Below, in pieces: positions 50,301-63,954 of a stretch of 64,000 nucleotides of DNA. Made by a program: the position numbers and the translations under genes. The notes under the pieces are model-generated. The model was given only the letters and a program-made list of their open reading frames with translations. It did not search any database and had not been told where the DNA came from. This DNA comes from Phoebastria nigripes (Eukaryota > Chordata > Aves > Procellariiformes > Diomedeidae), in NCBI GenBank assembly GCA_035582835.1, contig JAYKAV010000005.1, positions 129,076 to 193,075 on the forward strand, in the 5' to 3' direction. Position 1 is the first letter of the stretch; every line of letters begins with the position of its first letter.

Positions 50301-51739
50301 TACACGTTTGCCACATTTACTCTTTTTTTAAAAAGTGACACCAAAGCAGCTCTTAAAGTTGGTGATCTCCTGGGCTAAGCTGGACTCATACTTAAGCATT
50401 CTTTTGTTAGATCAGATTTTCATTTAAAGATCCAGGGAAATTGCTAGAAAAATGTGTAGCTTCATGGTTGATAAGGAAAAGAAATATATTTTAAATATTA
50501 TTCAGAAGAAAGAAGATCTTAGGGCATATCTGCAGAACAAGAAACCAAAATTAGCACAGCACTCCTCTGAATAATACCTTCTGCTTCTCAACAGGGCTAT
50601 TTATCCCAAATGTTATGCTGCTGTGATGCATCTGTAACTGTTTGATAATCTAAGCACCCTCATTCAAAGCTCTACAGGGGCTGTGCATCATGTTATTTAG
50701 ATATAGCCTAAATGTTCGCATCTGGAAGAAAGATAACACGTTACAGGTATTTGTAAAGAGACAGAACAGCAGCTTCATCCACTGTGTTGGTTTAACAGAA
50801 GAAACACAAGTGTCTTGCACTGGGTTTCAGCTGGAACCTGCTTCTTTTTAGGAAAGTTGCAAGGACTGAGCATGGCTATAGCCTCTGTTCTTAGCAATAG
50901 CCACAGTAATCAACAGGTTTCATTATTATGCATGATATAGCAAATAGGAAGTTGTAGGATAACAACTAACGATTTTTCCTAGCCATAAAATAGTAGAAAC
51001 ACTGGCAGATCCTCAGAGAGGAAGCATTCAAAAGTAGAACAGTGGCCAAACTCCAGGAGCTTTAAGATACCATATATAGCATTCCATAAGTGGCAAGAGA
51101 ACAAGGAGTACATTAAAATATAATATTTGGTTTTCTAAGAGTAGAATCAGATGTACAATGATTATGATACTCTCAACAGACAGTGTATTTAAGATGTCGT
51201 TGTGACTGACAGTCATGCTACATTACATTTCCTTACAGGCTCCTTTGGTCAAGCTTGTGTGACAACTTACCTAACATCTCTGTCACCTTCTGTAAATTAG
51301 CTCAAAACCATTAAACTGAGATTGATAATACAGGATCCAAAAATTAAGAAATTTAGCAATGCTTACATGGTGTGAGCCTCCTGTGACAGGGAAAAGCTCA
51401 CTTTATCTTTTATTACTGTAACTTCAAAGATTAGCAAATTTAATACATACCTTCTGAAAACATAATATTTGCTAAATAGAAAACATATTTTCTATCTGGG
51501 GTAAGAGGCTGTTTCATAACTGTATATTCACACTTGGTGTGAATCTGAAACAAGCAGTTGGAAGCATCTTTCAATTCTCATGTACATCTTTACAAGCCTG
51601 ACTAAGAAAACTAAAGCAAACAACATATTTTGTGAGCAGAGAGTTCACTGGATGCAACTCCCATAAATTACTTGGATCAGTTGCCAGCTTCTGAAGGTTC
51701 AGTCTGGGCATTAGACACAGCTTCTTGATTAACATTACT
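47391..51739. other. Noncoding sequence, no recognised ERV internal genes
   Basis: The first few hundred bases might be ERV leader but show no protein homology that I can recognise. The rest is unique AT-rich sequence. A 110-codon plus frame at 48432-48764 is lysine- and serine-rich and looks random. Confidence 0.45.
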
Positions 51740-51921
51740 GCAGCACTGGAACAGGTTACCCAGGAATGTCATGGAATTTCCAGCCCTGAAGGCTCTCAAG
51801 ATTTGGCTAGACAAAACCACAACTGAGCTAACCTAACATTGACAACAGTCCTGCACTGAGCATGAGCTTGGACTAGATGACCTACCCACGTCCCTTCTAA
51901 CAAATCTTCCATGATTCCACA
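51740..51921 (+). mobile_element. CR1 LINE 3' tail, old and diverged
   Basis: Short match to the CR1 3' end: 'gcactggaacaggttaccca' at about 51742-51761, then 'ggactagatgacctaccc' (about 51871-51888) and a tail 'cccttctaacaaatcttccatgattcc'. Divergence is high, so this is the oldest of the five CR1 pieces. Confidence 0.85.
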
Positions 51922-54880
51922 AATTCACAAGAAGCAAGAATTTGACGCAGAAACCTTATGACTAATATACATGAAATATTCCAACAAGATATACTCTAGC
52001 TTCCAATTTCTGGCTTGGCAAAAATTGTAACTACAAGATTCCCCCCTGGCCCCCATTAGTTTCTGAGCCTCCTGAGAACACACAAACCATTAAGATTATC
52101 TTTGGCTATTGCAACCAACTGTTTTCTCCTAGCAGTAATCATCAAGCTCCAAGACATTGTTCACTACATTATTTATGGTGTGAGTCTCAGTAGTTTCGAG
52201 TGCACTGGACGTAACATACATCTCTTAGGGGAAAATTAGTTAAGTGCGTGCTGTTTTGCCTGGAAGAAGCCTGTCTAGCACTTCTGTATGGGCAGCTAAC
52301 TTTCAAATGCCACTTTGAGTGGCAAAGAGCTTGAAAGTAGCTTTCGAACAAACCATCTTCAAAAACTCTTTAGCCTCTTTGAAACAGAGGTCATGAATTC
52401 CTTTCAAACCTCAGCTTTCATCGCTCTAACCTCCACTATTAGNACAGTATGCCGTAGAAAACATTTTAAACCCAGAAACAGATTCTGAAAATACATGCAC
52501 TCAGTTCCTGAATGTGAAGAAATACTGAATTTCAATGATTGCAGTGAAGTACCGGCACATCTCAAATCGTTTAATGTTTTTGAATCTCTAAATTAAGCTT
52601 TACTTGGCCTACATTTAAGACTTGATTCTGCTGAAAACAGGATTAATTCAATCCAGAAATCTTTGGATCGATGCCATCATTCATTAAGGGAGTCATAAAT
52701 GAAACAAGTCAACAATTGTGGGTTAATTACCTAGAAGANATCCACTCCCCGCCTTTCTTTCTCAAGTCAGCTTCTACTGCTACAGGGTAGCTCCAACACA
52801 GGGAGCACCTTACATGCCAAAGTGCACATCCAGAATGTCAGAGCTCTGGAAGAAATAAGTGGGGAAACAGTGCAATTATAACTGCCAGAAACTCAAAAGC
52901 CTCTCTCCACAAGCGTTCTTAAGGCTAGATTACCATTGCTGCCAGTGGCAAAGTTAAAATTTTCAGGAATTCAGAGCTTACTAATAGTATGAAGAAGAGT
53001 GACATGAAGGTAAAAGCCTTGGGGAATGAGAACGATACTGCAGTATCACTTGTGTACCTATTTCCTCTTATAAGAAAGCCTGCTGATGTGAAGTCAAAAG
53101 TATACAAGTCTGCAACACGCTCAGAAAGGCCACAGTGACATTTTTAGTTTAACTTTTTCCTTTAGGACTTTTAGTTTCCATCCATTTAGATATCTTAGGT
53201 GACATGAAGAATACTAGAAGAACCTTCCAGTCCCAGTTTACAATCCTGGAAAGAGGAATTAGCATGCCAGCATTCAAAGAACACAAATTTACACCAGGCT
53301 GGAATGAATTCCAGCATTCAAGGTTAGTTACACAAATAGCTCNACTGTTACCCTGTCTCTCTTTGACCAAGGGTCTCTTTCTTTGTTAAGAATTGCAAGA
53401 CTATCACAGAAGCAAGTCCTGGAACATATAGAAATTTATAGATTCAACACAAACAACCCCACCCCTAAAAAATCAGCTAACATAGGGAAAGGCAATGACT
53501 ACAGACTAGGTCTCCAGCAAATAACAGCTACTTACTTGGCAAGTATAGATAAGTTCTTGCCATCACTGCAAATTGAAAGGAATTTGAAGCTTAGCCTATC
53601 AACCCAGATACTCACAGTTAAGACCTATATATGCTTACATTCGAACTGGACTTGCACTGCTTTTGATCAACTTGAAGGATTTCCCTCAAATTCAGGCAAT
53701 TTGTGGTTTAGCAATCTAAACAGGATTGATAAATACAGCACAGTTACTCACTGCCCGATTTTAAATTATTGAGACAGGCAAGAAAGTAGCAAACGTCACC
53801 AGGAACCCTAGAGTGCATTCATGCAACAAAATGTCACCTTTTCCCTTGCAGTAAACACTGTCTCTTTCCCTCATTAATAGAGCATCTGCTTTGCCAGGAT
53901 GTCTCCTTGCTTTGCAATGCAACCACTACTAGCATCTTGTTCTGTATTTGCTTTCAAAAAATTACTTTGATTAAACCTACTCTTGGAGGGCAGTTGTAAA
54001 TTAAGAAAGATAATTAACAAAAGAAAAAGGTTACTCATCCAACCTATACATGTTTTGTTTTTTGTGTTTTGTTGGGGTTTTTTCCCCCAACTGACTGTAA
54101 GGATAAAATTCTGCAGAGAGCAGGAAACATGCAAATCAAACAGGCTGTTGNTTTACGTGAACTTGAAATTGTAGATTAAGTTATTTCTCAGTTAAATCTC
54201 AGTTCTTTAATACAAATTGCTCACCATATTTCTTCTGAGACAATTTTCTAATTCAGTATTAATAAGAACCTGAGCACCCATAAAAGGTGTTTCAGGACTA
54301 CATAGTACCTCTTGAAAACACTAAACTTCATCCTGCAGCCNTAAAGCAGCTTCTCTGATAAAACTTTGTAACCTATTTTACAGTTCCTTCCCTAGCTGGA
54401 AAAAGATTTGTGAAAGGACATGCACGTCACTTTCTCAGTATCAAGACAGTAATAAACTGTCAGTTAAATTTCTAAATTGACAGATTTTATTAAGTTTGCA
54501 CATTTGCATTAACCCCTTTGAAAAAATTATCNGTGCAGAAAAATGTAGTTCTCAGAGCCTGATTCTGACTTCCTTGAAAAACAGTACTGAGAATGAATGC
54601 TATCTTTAAAGGCAATAATTACACTCTTAGAAAAAGGCCCAAGGAGAGGTCAGAAATAAGCACAAAATAAAGAGAATTCAGGTTGTAAAAATGCTACTAG
54701 ATATACACATATATATACCTGCATATACATGAAATTGAACAGCTAGAAAATCTGTGATAAGAAAATGCCAGATGTGTCAATAAGTAGTACATTACAGTTA
54801 CAATACATGATGAAATTGTGTTAAAAATGTGATCCTGTGTGATACATACCCAGACAAAACCAACTAAAAGAGCAACAAGA

Positions 54881-54899
54881 TTTTTTTTTTTTTTTTTTT
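54881..54899 (+). repeat. Poly(T) run, 19 bases
   Basis: Nineteen T between AAGA and ATAATG. No retroelement body is seen on the right, so it is not a clear minus-strand poly(A) tail. Confidence 0.85.
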
Positions 54900-56020
54900 A
54901 TAATGTAAGGTTATCAGCTTTTGAGATTCAGCATGCAGTCCAGAGTTGTAATCCAGTCACACTTTGAAGGCTCAGATACCACTTAGATTCTCAGATACAG
55001 GTGCCTCCCATTAGTCAAAGCGGGTCTTCCATCTGTGCCTCATGATCAGTCTGCAATATTTGTTTTGATATCAACTTCACTACAATTATCTCTGTCACCT
55101 CAGAGCAAGTCTATTGCAATGCAGACAATGACAGGTTACAATTCAAATATTTTAAAACGCTCCATTGATGCCTTCTTTGATATTCCAGTTAAGCTGATGT
55201 CACATGTCTAACATTTCAAAATAATGTCTTTTTACCTTCAGGATAGAACAGTTGTAAGGGCTTTAAGAGGACCCACAGTCTGCATGGCTTCCAGCAGTCT
55301 ATCAAGGAGGTTTTATACCTAAAGTCCTAAACACTTGAACCTTCTTCCAATTTGTTTCAATATTTTTATCCTCTTTAAACATAGTAAATCAAGAAATGAC
55401 ACTATCAAAGCATAAAGTTCCCTGCAAAATTCATTCAATACAGATGAAAAAAAGCTTATGAACATACATAACAAGAAAGAAATTCAGAAGCAACAGAAGA
55501 TAGCTACAGGTCCAAAGAGTGAACCTTAGGCCTCCCCTCCCCCAGTTCAGCATGAGCAAATGGATTTGCTATCTTTGCTCCCAATCTTATAGCAATAATC
55601 CCAACCCCTGTGGAGGTCCTCTAATTTTACTGACCCTACAGAAAAGGGACGCAGGTAGAAGGAAGAGACAGCAGGGACTACGGTTACCATATCCTATGCA
55701 CACACCAGCTGAGCACCTGCACGCCAACTAGGAAATACAGCTGGCCAGTAGCTGCTACCTCACATGTGGCTTCTCACACCTATCTTGCTTTTTTGCTAGA
55801 ATGCAGGGTCAAATAACTTCCAGGGAATTTCAGGGATTTTTTACACCTTTAAAAAAGGGCAACTCTGAAGATAAAAAAAAAAATTATGGGATACAAACTT
55901 TAAGACTTCTTTTCCATGGCACACCCCTTCCACCTGTGTCCCCAGCTGCAGCCATTCCAGGGAGGGAACTACTCATAGAAGGCAAAAGCATTTTGGGAAC
56001 AAAAGCTTTTATGAATTTTT

Positions 56021-56137
56021 GTTTTGTTGTTTTTGGGTGGGGTTTTCGTTTGGGGTTTTTTTTGGTGGTTTGGGTTTTTTTGTTTGGTTTTTTTATCAGG
56101 TTTTTTTGTTGTTGTTGTTTTTTGTTTTTAAAAAAAC
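56021..56137 (+). repeat. G/T-only low-complexity tract
   Basis: Almost entirely G and T on the plus strand, with GGGTGGGG and GGGG runs and a (GTT)n stretch near 56108-56120, ending in an inverted TTTGTTTTT/AAAAACAAA hairpin (about 56121-56141). It is similar in style to the tracts left of both assembly gaps, but here it was read through. Confidence 0.8.
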
Positions 56138-59100
56138 AAAAATTGGAAAAGTGAAAAGCCCAAAATTTCTACAGATACAAGAGACAGCAAGTCAGGAGAA
56201 AGGGCAGATTGTGTCACACACACACCCCCCTTTTACTCATGCATTTATGAAGACTTAAAGCAGTATATCTGAAAGACAACTGAAAACAGGCAAGTTTCCT
56301 CCTGCTTAAACTGTCTCTTACAATAATACCCCTTCACAAGACTAAAAGCTGAACCTATAAGCAATTCACACTCCTCACTCAAGCAGAGCAGCAACACATT
56401 TTCTACAGTAACAAAACCTAAGAGGAAGAGGCAAGCCTACTGTTTTTGGGCAATTCAATTTTTATTGCTTCTAAAAATCCGTTCATCCATTTACCTCTTA
56501 TTTGACTTTCACACAGCTAAGGTTTGTACCTTCATCTGCCTCCATGTAAAGCTGCAACTACCTTTGAGACAACCCAGCCATGATATCATTAGGTTAAAAA
56601 ACCTTGACACTGGGATTTTGCTCACACATTTCTGAAAAGCAGGGTGTTGTTCTTGTTGCCTTATGCTAATGGGCAGCTTCCATCACATCACCACTTGTTA
56701 TTAATCACAGGTGCATGAAAACCTGCATTCAAATGGGAACTTTGCTATTTAAATTTTCTGCAAACTCAGCTTGCTTGTAGGCACCAATTACACTTATGTA
56801 AAAAAAAAAAAATCCCATTTTGAGATCTCAGGAATACCACAAATAGGACATACAATGACCAGTATTTGATCATTTCCCTGACTATACTTTTCATCCTATT
56901 GATCCTTCTTCCACTGTCATTTGCTCCCGGGCTTTTACAGCACACTCTTGTTGACCTGCTTAATATTTCAACCATTTTAAAAAAATGCCTCCAAGTCTGC
57001 TGTCATTGAATTAACTGGATTTTTTTTACTACTTAATTTACTCAAAGCAAATGCAGTTAGGCCATCTGGAAGCACCTTTGAGAATTCTGTTGCTTTACCA
57101 TACAGACACACACTTGTATGGTCTTCTAGCTCTTGTGAAGACCATGACCTCCCAAGAATGCAGCATACCCAGTGGCAAGGAATCTTCTTCAAAAACTGCC
57201 ATTTACACAAATTACAATAGCAGCTGCAGTTATACTAATGATATAAAGTTACAAGAGTTAACCATACCTAAAATTAGGTCACGGACTTATCACAACCAAG
57301 TCAGAGATAAGTTCTTGGAAAAATATTGCACAATGCTGTGGGTACAGTACAGGCAAAGAGAACTAATGCCTCATTCTAAAGCAGCTAGTCATTGCTACTT
57401 CATTTTATTAGTCCTCCCCATGATTCATGACATAGCCATGTTAGGTACTGTACAGACACAGAATTGACCAAATTCACGACAGCAGGAAGCCTACAGTGAA
57501 GGGAGATTCCAGCTACTAACAAGAACTTGGCAGTAGTTGTGGGGGTATGTTGTCATTCAGTTTTGACTACAGAAACTCCAGAACTGCCATGATAAAACTT
57601 GGTTTAGATTTACTCACATGCAGTGTAAGTCACCTTACATGAACACATGTACCACTACCACCTGTGCAGACGGATTGCAAACTTACCAAATCAAGGCAAC
57701 AGTGGCAAATACCCACTTTAACTTCTAATTAAATGACTACCAGGTGCAAACAAATGAAGGACTAGGCTCATGATCTCTAGTCATACATTCCTTACTCAGT
57801 AATACTACAGAATTATAGTTCTTCCTTTCTTTTGTAGGGATAAATCTTCAGCCAGCTCTCTTCACAATTCAGTTTTGAAGATGCTTAAATTAGCACATAA
57901 CATGGTCTGTAAAAAATGGCTTCTTAGGTTAAAGTTGTCAACAGATCCTGTAAGAAAAAAATTAATTCCTTGATCCAGTTTAAGAGATGAAATGAGTGAA
58001 TAATGTGAATCTAGTTCTTCACAGGTCTATGAGAAGGAGGATTTATTTTACAGAAAAACAGGGGAAACAACCCCAACACTCTTTAAATGCCTTTCCTGGG
58101 GACTGATTCAGTAGCCACTGAAGTTAGTCCAGAAATGGCTTCATTCCCTAGAATAAGGGCATCACTGTTTTAAATTGTTAATTCCTATATCCTTTCAACA
58201 ACAGCAGAAAATATCAGGAAGAGATTAAGTCACTTAGAAGGTATTTTAAATACAGAATTCAAGTGCTGCCTTATACAACCTAAAGATTAAACTTGCACGT
58301 TATTCAAACGTTACTATAATAAAAAAGTACCAGTAGAAGAAATACTGCATTTTTCCACACCTCTTTTTTAATGTCTACAAGGTTATTTTTTATTGCAAGA
58401 TGAAACACTAATATGGAAGTTTTGCTGTAACTTTAGTTGTACGTTGGCAGGGACAAGAGACTAGCCTGCCAATTGATTCTTCATCTGTTTATAAGCTTAT
58501 TGCAAATTTAGTTGTGATATTAATTAGCTCTCAGATGATTTTTTTTATTATCATTTGCTCTTAAGCTACATCTCTTTTCACCCAAACTATTGGGTTTTGC
58601 TGTTATTTAAAAAAAAAAAAAACAACTTTCTGACTATGCTGGGCTATAGTGATACAGCAACTGCCAGTTGGACAAATACAAGTCAAAAATATGCATTTCA
58701 CTGTAAGTAAGAGTGTAAGTACTTCTCACCAGTTTAGTTATAATATACTGGAAGTGGTAAGTGATTGCTTTTCATGAAGAGGAACTGAAACGCTAATTAG
58801 CAATTTTTTAACAAGTGTTTCAGTTTATACAAGTGTTTACTGCCAACAAAAAAGGATTAATATAGCTCTCCTTTTGTGCAGTCGCATTTGAGTTTGCCAC
58901 TATATTGTCTTTATACAGAGCTTGTTTCTTCTTGGAAAGCCAGCGTGGTGGCATATGCATCAATAATTCTTCTAGCTTCTTAACTTTTGAACAAAACTAA
59001 GTCAGTGAAATGATGACTCATGCAACAGAGCTTAAATACTTCTATTTCTACTGATCTCCAGAGTCAAAATCTCCACTTTGATATGTTTTCTTGTCCGATT

Positions 59101-62100
59101 TATTGATTTTCATAACCTCAGTTAAATAAGCACATGACCTTTTTGATATCAAGCACATTCATTTTCACAGAATCTGCATTTATTTCCACAGCTATGAAGT
59201 TCTTTGTATGACTACATCCATAGCTTGCTTGCTTCCTTACACCTTGTTAACGGACAGACTTACCCACAAACAATTCCCCTGAATGACCTCTTGATTGATA
59301 CCCTGTTCAAAACAGGATATCCCTGTCCCAATGTGCTCCTTCCCAAAGGACGTAAAGCACCAGTTTCTCATTTCTATTTATTTCCTTCCTCCTCCTCAGC
59401 TCTGTAGGTCACAGTACATTAACCTTGCATTTGATATGCACGTAAGCCACGTGCAAGACACACATCACTTTTCAAACAGATGCAGACAAAACAATACAGG
59501 TATACCCTGAATTAATAATCTGCAATCAGTATGGTAGATAGCTTCGAACTAGCTGTTAGCAACACAGAGCTCAGCATGGCTTCCAAAGCCTGCTCAGGTA
59601 GTACAAGTTAGCTTGCCAAAGTTTTGTTGTGACAGAGCTGGGCTGTTACTGGTCTCACACCTCCAATGTGCTGAACAATGCTTCCCCATTGCGGTTGCAG
59701 CCANCCAGGACCGTGAGTGCAGGTACTTACAAACTAATCCATGCAAGGTCAGAGAGGACTACTACTTCAGCTCCAGTTTAGATTAACAAAATAAACTTAT
59801 AAGGCTCTAAGACCTCTCAAATCCTACCCACAGAGATCTCCCTTGATTTATTTGGAGGCCCTGGTAGGATTGTGCATACAAGACCCGTTCTGTCAAGTCT
59901 GTTCTTGTTTCCAATTCATTTCTCACACAGAGGCGTCAGTTCACAACTGACAAACGATACGTGCTTTGGTACTCACCCATCTTCAGTCTTAATCCTAAAA
60001 GCGAAACAAATACAGTAACCCTTCAGCTCAAAGGCTGTCTCATTTAAGCTCATAGGTTTCTCTACAGACAGGAGTATCCTCTATTAGTCTTCTAGTAGCT
60101 TCAGGACATTAAAGAAAATAACCCGCCTGCATACCTGTCAGACAGCAGCATCAGCTGCTGAGATTCTGACTCCCTGGCACAGATACAAGCAGCTTTACGT
60201 GCATGGCTTTAAGATCCAGGATCCACTCCCCCTGTAGTTAGTGGACTATCATGTATAGCATGAAGCTGGTTATTTCATTCATAATACATCCTTGACTAAA
60301 ACCAGCATATCTCCCAAGAAGAAGAAAAACTAAAACAGCATGCTTAAAAATTTACTCTCAACATCTGTTGCAAGTGCTTAGAAGACAGAAAAGGTAAGCT
60401 TTAGAATGCCAACCAATTTCAATTTGACAAAGGAGAGCTGTCTCAGAAAACTTAAGTCCCTTCAGGTTTCAGCAAAGTCAGCAGAAAGGTAAAAATCTAA
60501 TTCTCTGCTCACCCTTCTCCCCCAGATACCAGGTTGGCAGACAGCTTGAGGCTTAGGCAGTTCCACTTCTCAGAGGACTTCCATAGACTACCTCTTTACA
60601 AGAACATAGAAAGAACGTTTAATTATGTTGGAAGGCAATTCAGCTAGAACCATCAGGCGATAAACCTGTATAAAGAATTCACAATTCCATTTTCCCCTTA
60701 CCAATGACAGAAAACACATCTCTTGCAATACAAACTCTGGATTTGCAGCACAGGACACAGCACATTAAGTCACAGCAAGGGCAAAAGTGTTTACGTTTGA
60801 ATGCATTAGGGAAATCTCAAGAAATAGAGCACAGAATTTGCATGGAAGCACAAAAGAACACACAAGGGCGAGGACCACCTGAAATGCATGTTACCTTCTT
60901 GCAAACTTCTTTCAACAGTTTACCATAAAAATCTAAGTAGAAATTGAATATAAACTACAGATTATTGCTGTTTTAGTCTACTGTATGTAACGTGCTAATT
61001 TCACTCTTAACTTAAATCTCAAAGTGCTTACTTTTACAATAAATGTCCATTTATCCACCCAGAAGTGCTGTCTTGCCAGCTAAAATTCTAAGAACATGTG
61101 CAAAACTATTCAAAATCAGTGAATTTCCACCACTGAACTTGGCACAACACCAGGTGCACAAAGTCAAGATTTTAATTGCTAAAAGTGCAAGCACACCTGC
61201 TTTACTCCAGCTAGCACAAAATCATATTTTTGAAGACAAAGAGTAGCTTTACCCTTAGCTAATTCACTGTTTAGCAAACAAGGTAGTACATTGGAGCCAG
61301 CACAATTATACCCATCAGCACTATGGTTACTCCAGATTTATTTGCACATTTATATCAAGACTAACACAGCCCTTAAATTTTCATGACTAGCTGCTTGTGA
61401 TGAGGGCCTGTTTTCTCCCTAGCTACACCACATTTCATAGGCTACCACCCGGCCCTGTAAAAGCAGCCTTACAGAGACAGAAATAAAGCAAACTTTCATA
61501 GCTTAGGCCCATAGCAAGAATAAAAGTTAAAACTGCTTCTTCTACTCCTGAAGCTATTTTTGAAACTCCTTATCCCAATATGCATGTTACTTACCATTTA
61601 TATGATACCCAACAGGCGTTATGCTAAAATGAGATTTTACTCTGCATTAGGTGATTGCATCTTGTGCAAAATGCTTGCTAGCTGCCAAAAAGTGTTTGCT
61701 ATTCTGTTCTGAATACCTGACTCAGTAACTGGCATCAGGAGCATTTGTTTGACAAGAATATGTAGATATGTGAAAATCTGTGTTCAAAACAAGACAGACT
61801 ACGATGAAGGGTCAAGTTTGACGGCTGGAAAGAAGCCTTAAGGCTCCTCTTCAAATCAAGTTTGAGTTTTCTTCGAAGGTCAATGTCACTGTGACCTATT
61901 TCAATTTTCTTCATTAGTAGGCCTCAGAAATGCTTTGAGATATTATTGTTCTAAGCATTTGGGGAAAACCTTAAAACTGATAAAAATTTGTCACTGCATG
62001 ACGAGCATAATGCAGCCTCCATAGCATGTCAGTGCCTGTAATTAAAGTGGCTTCTCTATATCATACATCTTTGCATCAAAATTCAGAGACAGTTTCAGTC

Positions 62101-63708
62101 TGTCCAAGTGTTCCAAAAAACACTCTATCAATATGCTCACAGTCTAATGAATATTTCCCCAAATATAAAGTAAATCTTTTTCACATAGCATTCCAAGTAA
62201 CCTAATTTTTTGTTTTGGGATAAGCCAATGATTTTTGTACTCCTAGTGCATACCAGTCAATGGTCATTAGAGCACTCGCATGAAAGAAATCAAGATGATA
62301 CTTATTTGTGACTTTTTCCCCAGGAGGCTTCCTCAAGCATCCTGCAAAGATGACATATCCTGTCTGTTCAAGTCCAATATGACTACTGCATCAACTGGCA
62401 TCACAGATAAGATCCATAATTATCAACTAAAGGTACTAAATAAGGCCTTTCCTAAGGATAATGAGATATGTAGGTATGGAAGACTTTGTTTTACTCAAAT
62501 TTGTGTCAGTTTAGGAAGAACTACACAAACTGACTGTATGAAGCTCATTTCTCTTTCATGTTGTAGGTAACTGCAGAGTTCAATTTAGATCTTGGGATCC
62601 TGCCTGGTTAAAGTTGAGTTTTCAAACTATATTTATTTGAGTTAAGCCACACTGCATTAAAAGCACTCCAAAGTCATTGATTCCCTTGAAATACTTTGCA
62701 GTGAAGACAGGAAGAGGTGGAAAGATACAGCAGGCATGCATGAAGCAACTAAATCCTTCCCCAGAAACAGATTAAACAAAAGTCAGGTCTAACGTTTTCC
62801 CCTTGCACAAATCCTATTTAGGAAGGCATCTAGACCAGACAGCGTTCCTATCCAGTTACATATCTTGGGAGTACAGTAAGTGACAGGAGTAGCTACAGCA
62901 AGATACAAGTTAGAGAGCTTTCACTTCACCTACCTTAATAAATAAATCTAAATAAGATAGCTACATAAATTTGTCTACCCCAACCAAAAAAAAACCCAAC
63001 AAAAATACTTTTACGGCAGGTGTCTCCAGCCAGGCCTAACATTTTCTACTTTGTTCTGAAGCTTAAAAATCATACAAGTAAGATTTTATTGAAAAAAAAA
63101 TCTTGGGGGGGGGGAAGAAATCATGATATACTGTTATACACCAGAAGTGTACAGTTTCCCTGTCAACTCACAGATAAAGTTCTTTACCATTAATATCAAT
63201 ACACATCACAATTAGATACCTTAACATAAGAAACTAAAGGTCATGATCACCATATTCCCTGATGTACTGAGTATGGTTCACCCCTTATTTTTAAAAGGAT
63301 GTTCATACTATTTATACCATAAGAAGCTGAAAGCATTTGAGTGCTTTGCAACTTCAGGGAAAAAGAGATGCACAAAGGTTGAGATAAATATTTGTTTTAT
63401 TGGTAATTTAGCAAAATGCAATTTAATGCAAGGCAGCTTTAGCATAATCTAACCCTTATAGACAGGGCAACATCTAAACAATGACATCTCTCCCCCTCTC
63501 ATTGGGAAATTGTTTGATCCATCTTCCACTCAAGTACATCCAGAGCATTTGGGGACAGCACCTCTTTGCATCAGCACTTGGCCAATTTCAATGCACTTCG
63601 TAACATTAAACATCCTGTTACAGCAAGAGCATATGTCAGACACCTGAAAGCCATTACAGCAAGAAAGCCAAGTACTCCTCAACTCCAACACCTCTAGGCC
63701 ACACAAAG

Positions 63709-63954
63709 CTATTTTGCAGATATAGAAGAGGCATGGGAAAGGGATGGGCGTTCATAGACAACATAAGCAACTAAGGGTTGGTTTGCTGGAGCTGGAAGTT
63801 CTGCTTGCAACTCCTGAAATTCATAATTGCTACCATGCATGCTAGTGTTGCCATTATACTTGCATAGACAACTTTCAGGCTTTGCTAAGCCCCCAATTCT
63901 CCTTCCATCAAGGAGCAGTTCAAAGAGATTTCTCTGCACAGATTTTGAGCAACT
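63709..63954 (-). other. Candidate terminal exon, unrecognised
   Basis: On the minus strand an open frame follows a TGA near 63955 and runs about 80 codons to a TAG at 63709. It has no ATG at its 5' end, so it would need to be an exon. It ends in a mixed-composition tail (PANQPLVAYVVYERPSLSHA). About 30 bases further upstream is an acceptor-like CTGTTTTTGTAG (near 63984-63995), but that acceptor does not lead into this frame without meeting the stop. An AATAAA on the minus strand near 63394-63399 could serve as a poly(A) signal. No family is recognised and chance is likely. Confidence 0.12.

Noticed and set aside
50780..50880. A decayed LTR (gttggtttaac and tttcagctgga)
   Set aside because: The two short matches correspond to opposite strands of the LTR and do not align as one element.
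56035..56100. Telomere-like GGGGTTTT repeats
   Set aside because: Irregular spacing and no TTAGGG units; it is a generic G/T-rich tract.
57051..57467. 138-codon plus frame as a gene
   Set aside because: No motif, random-looking composition, and no promoter or splice context.
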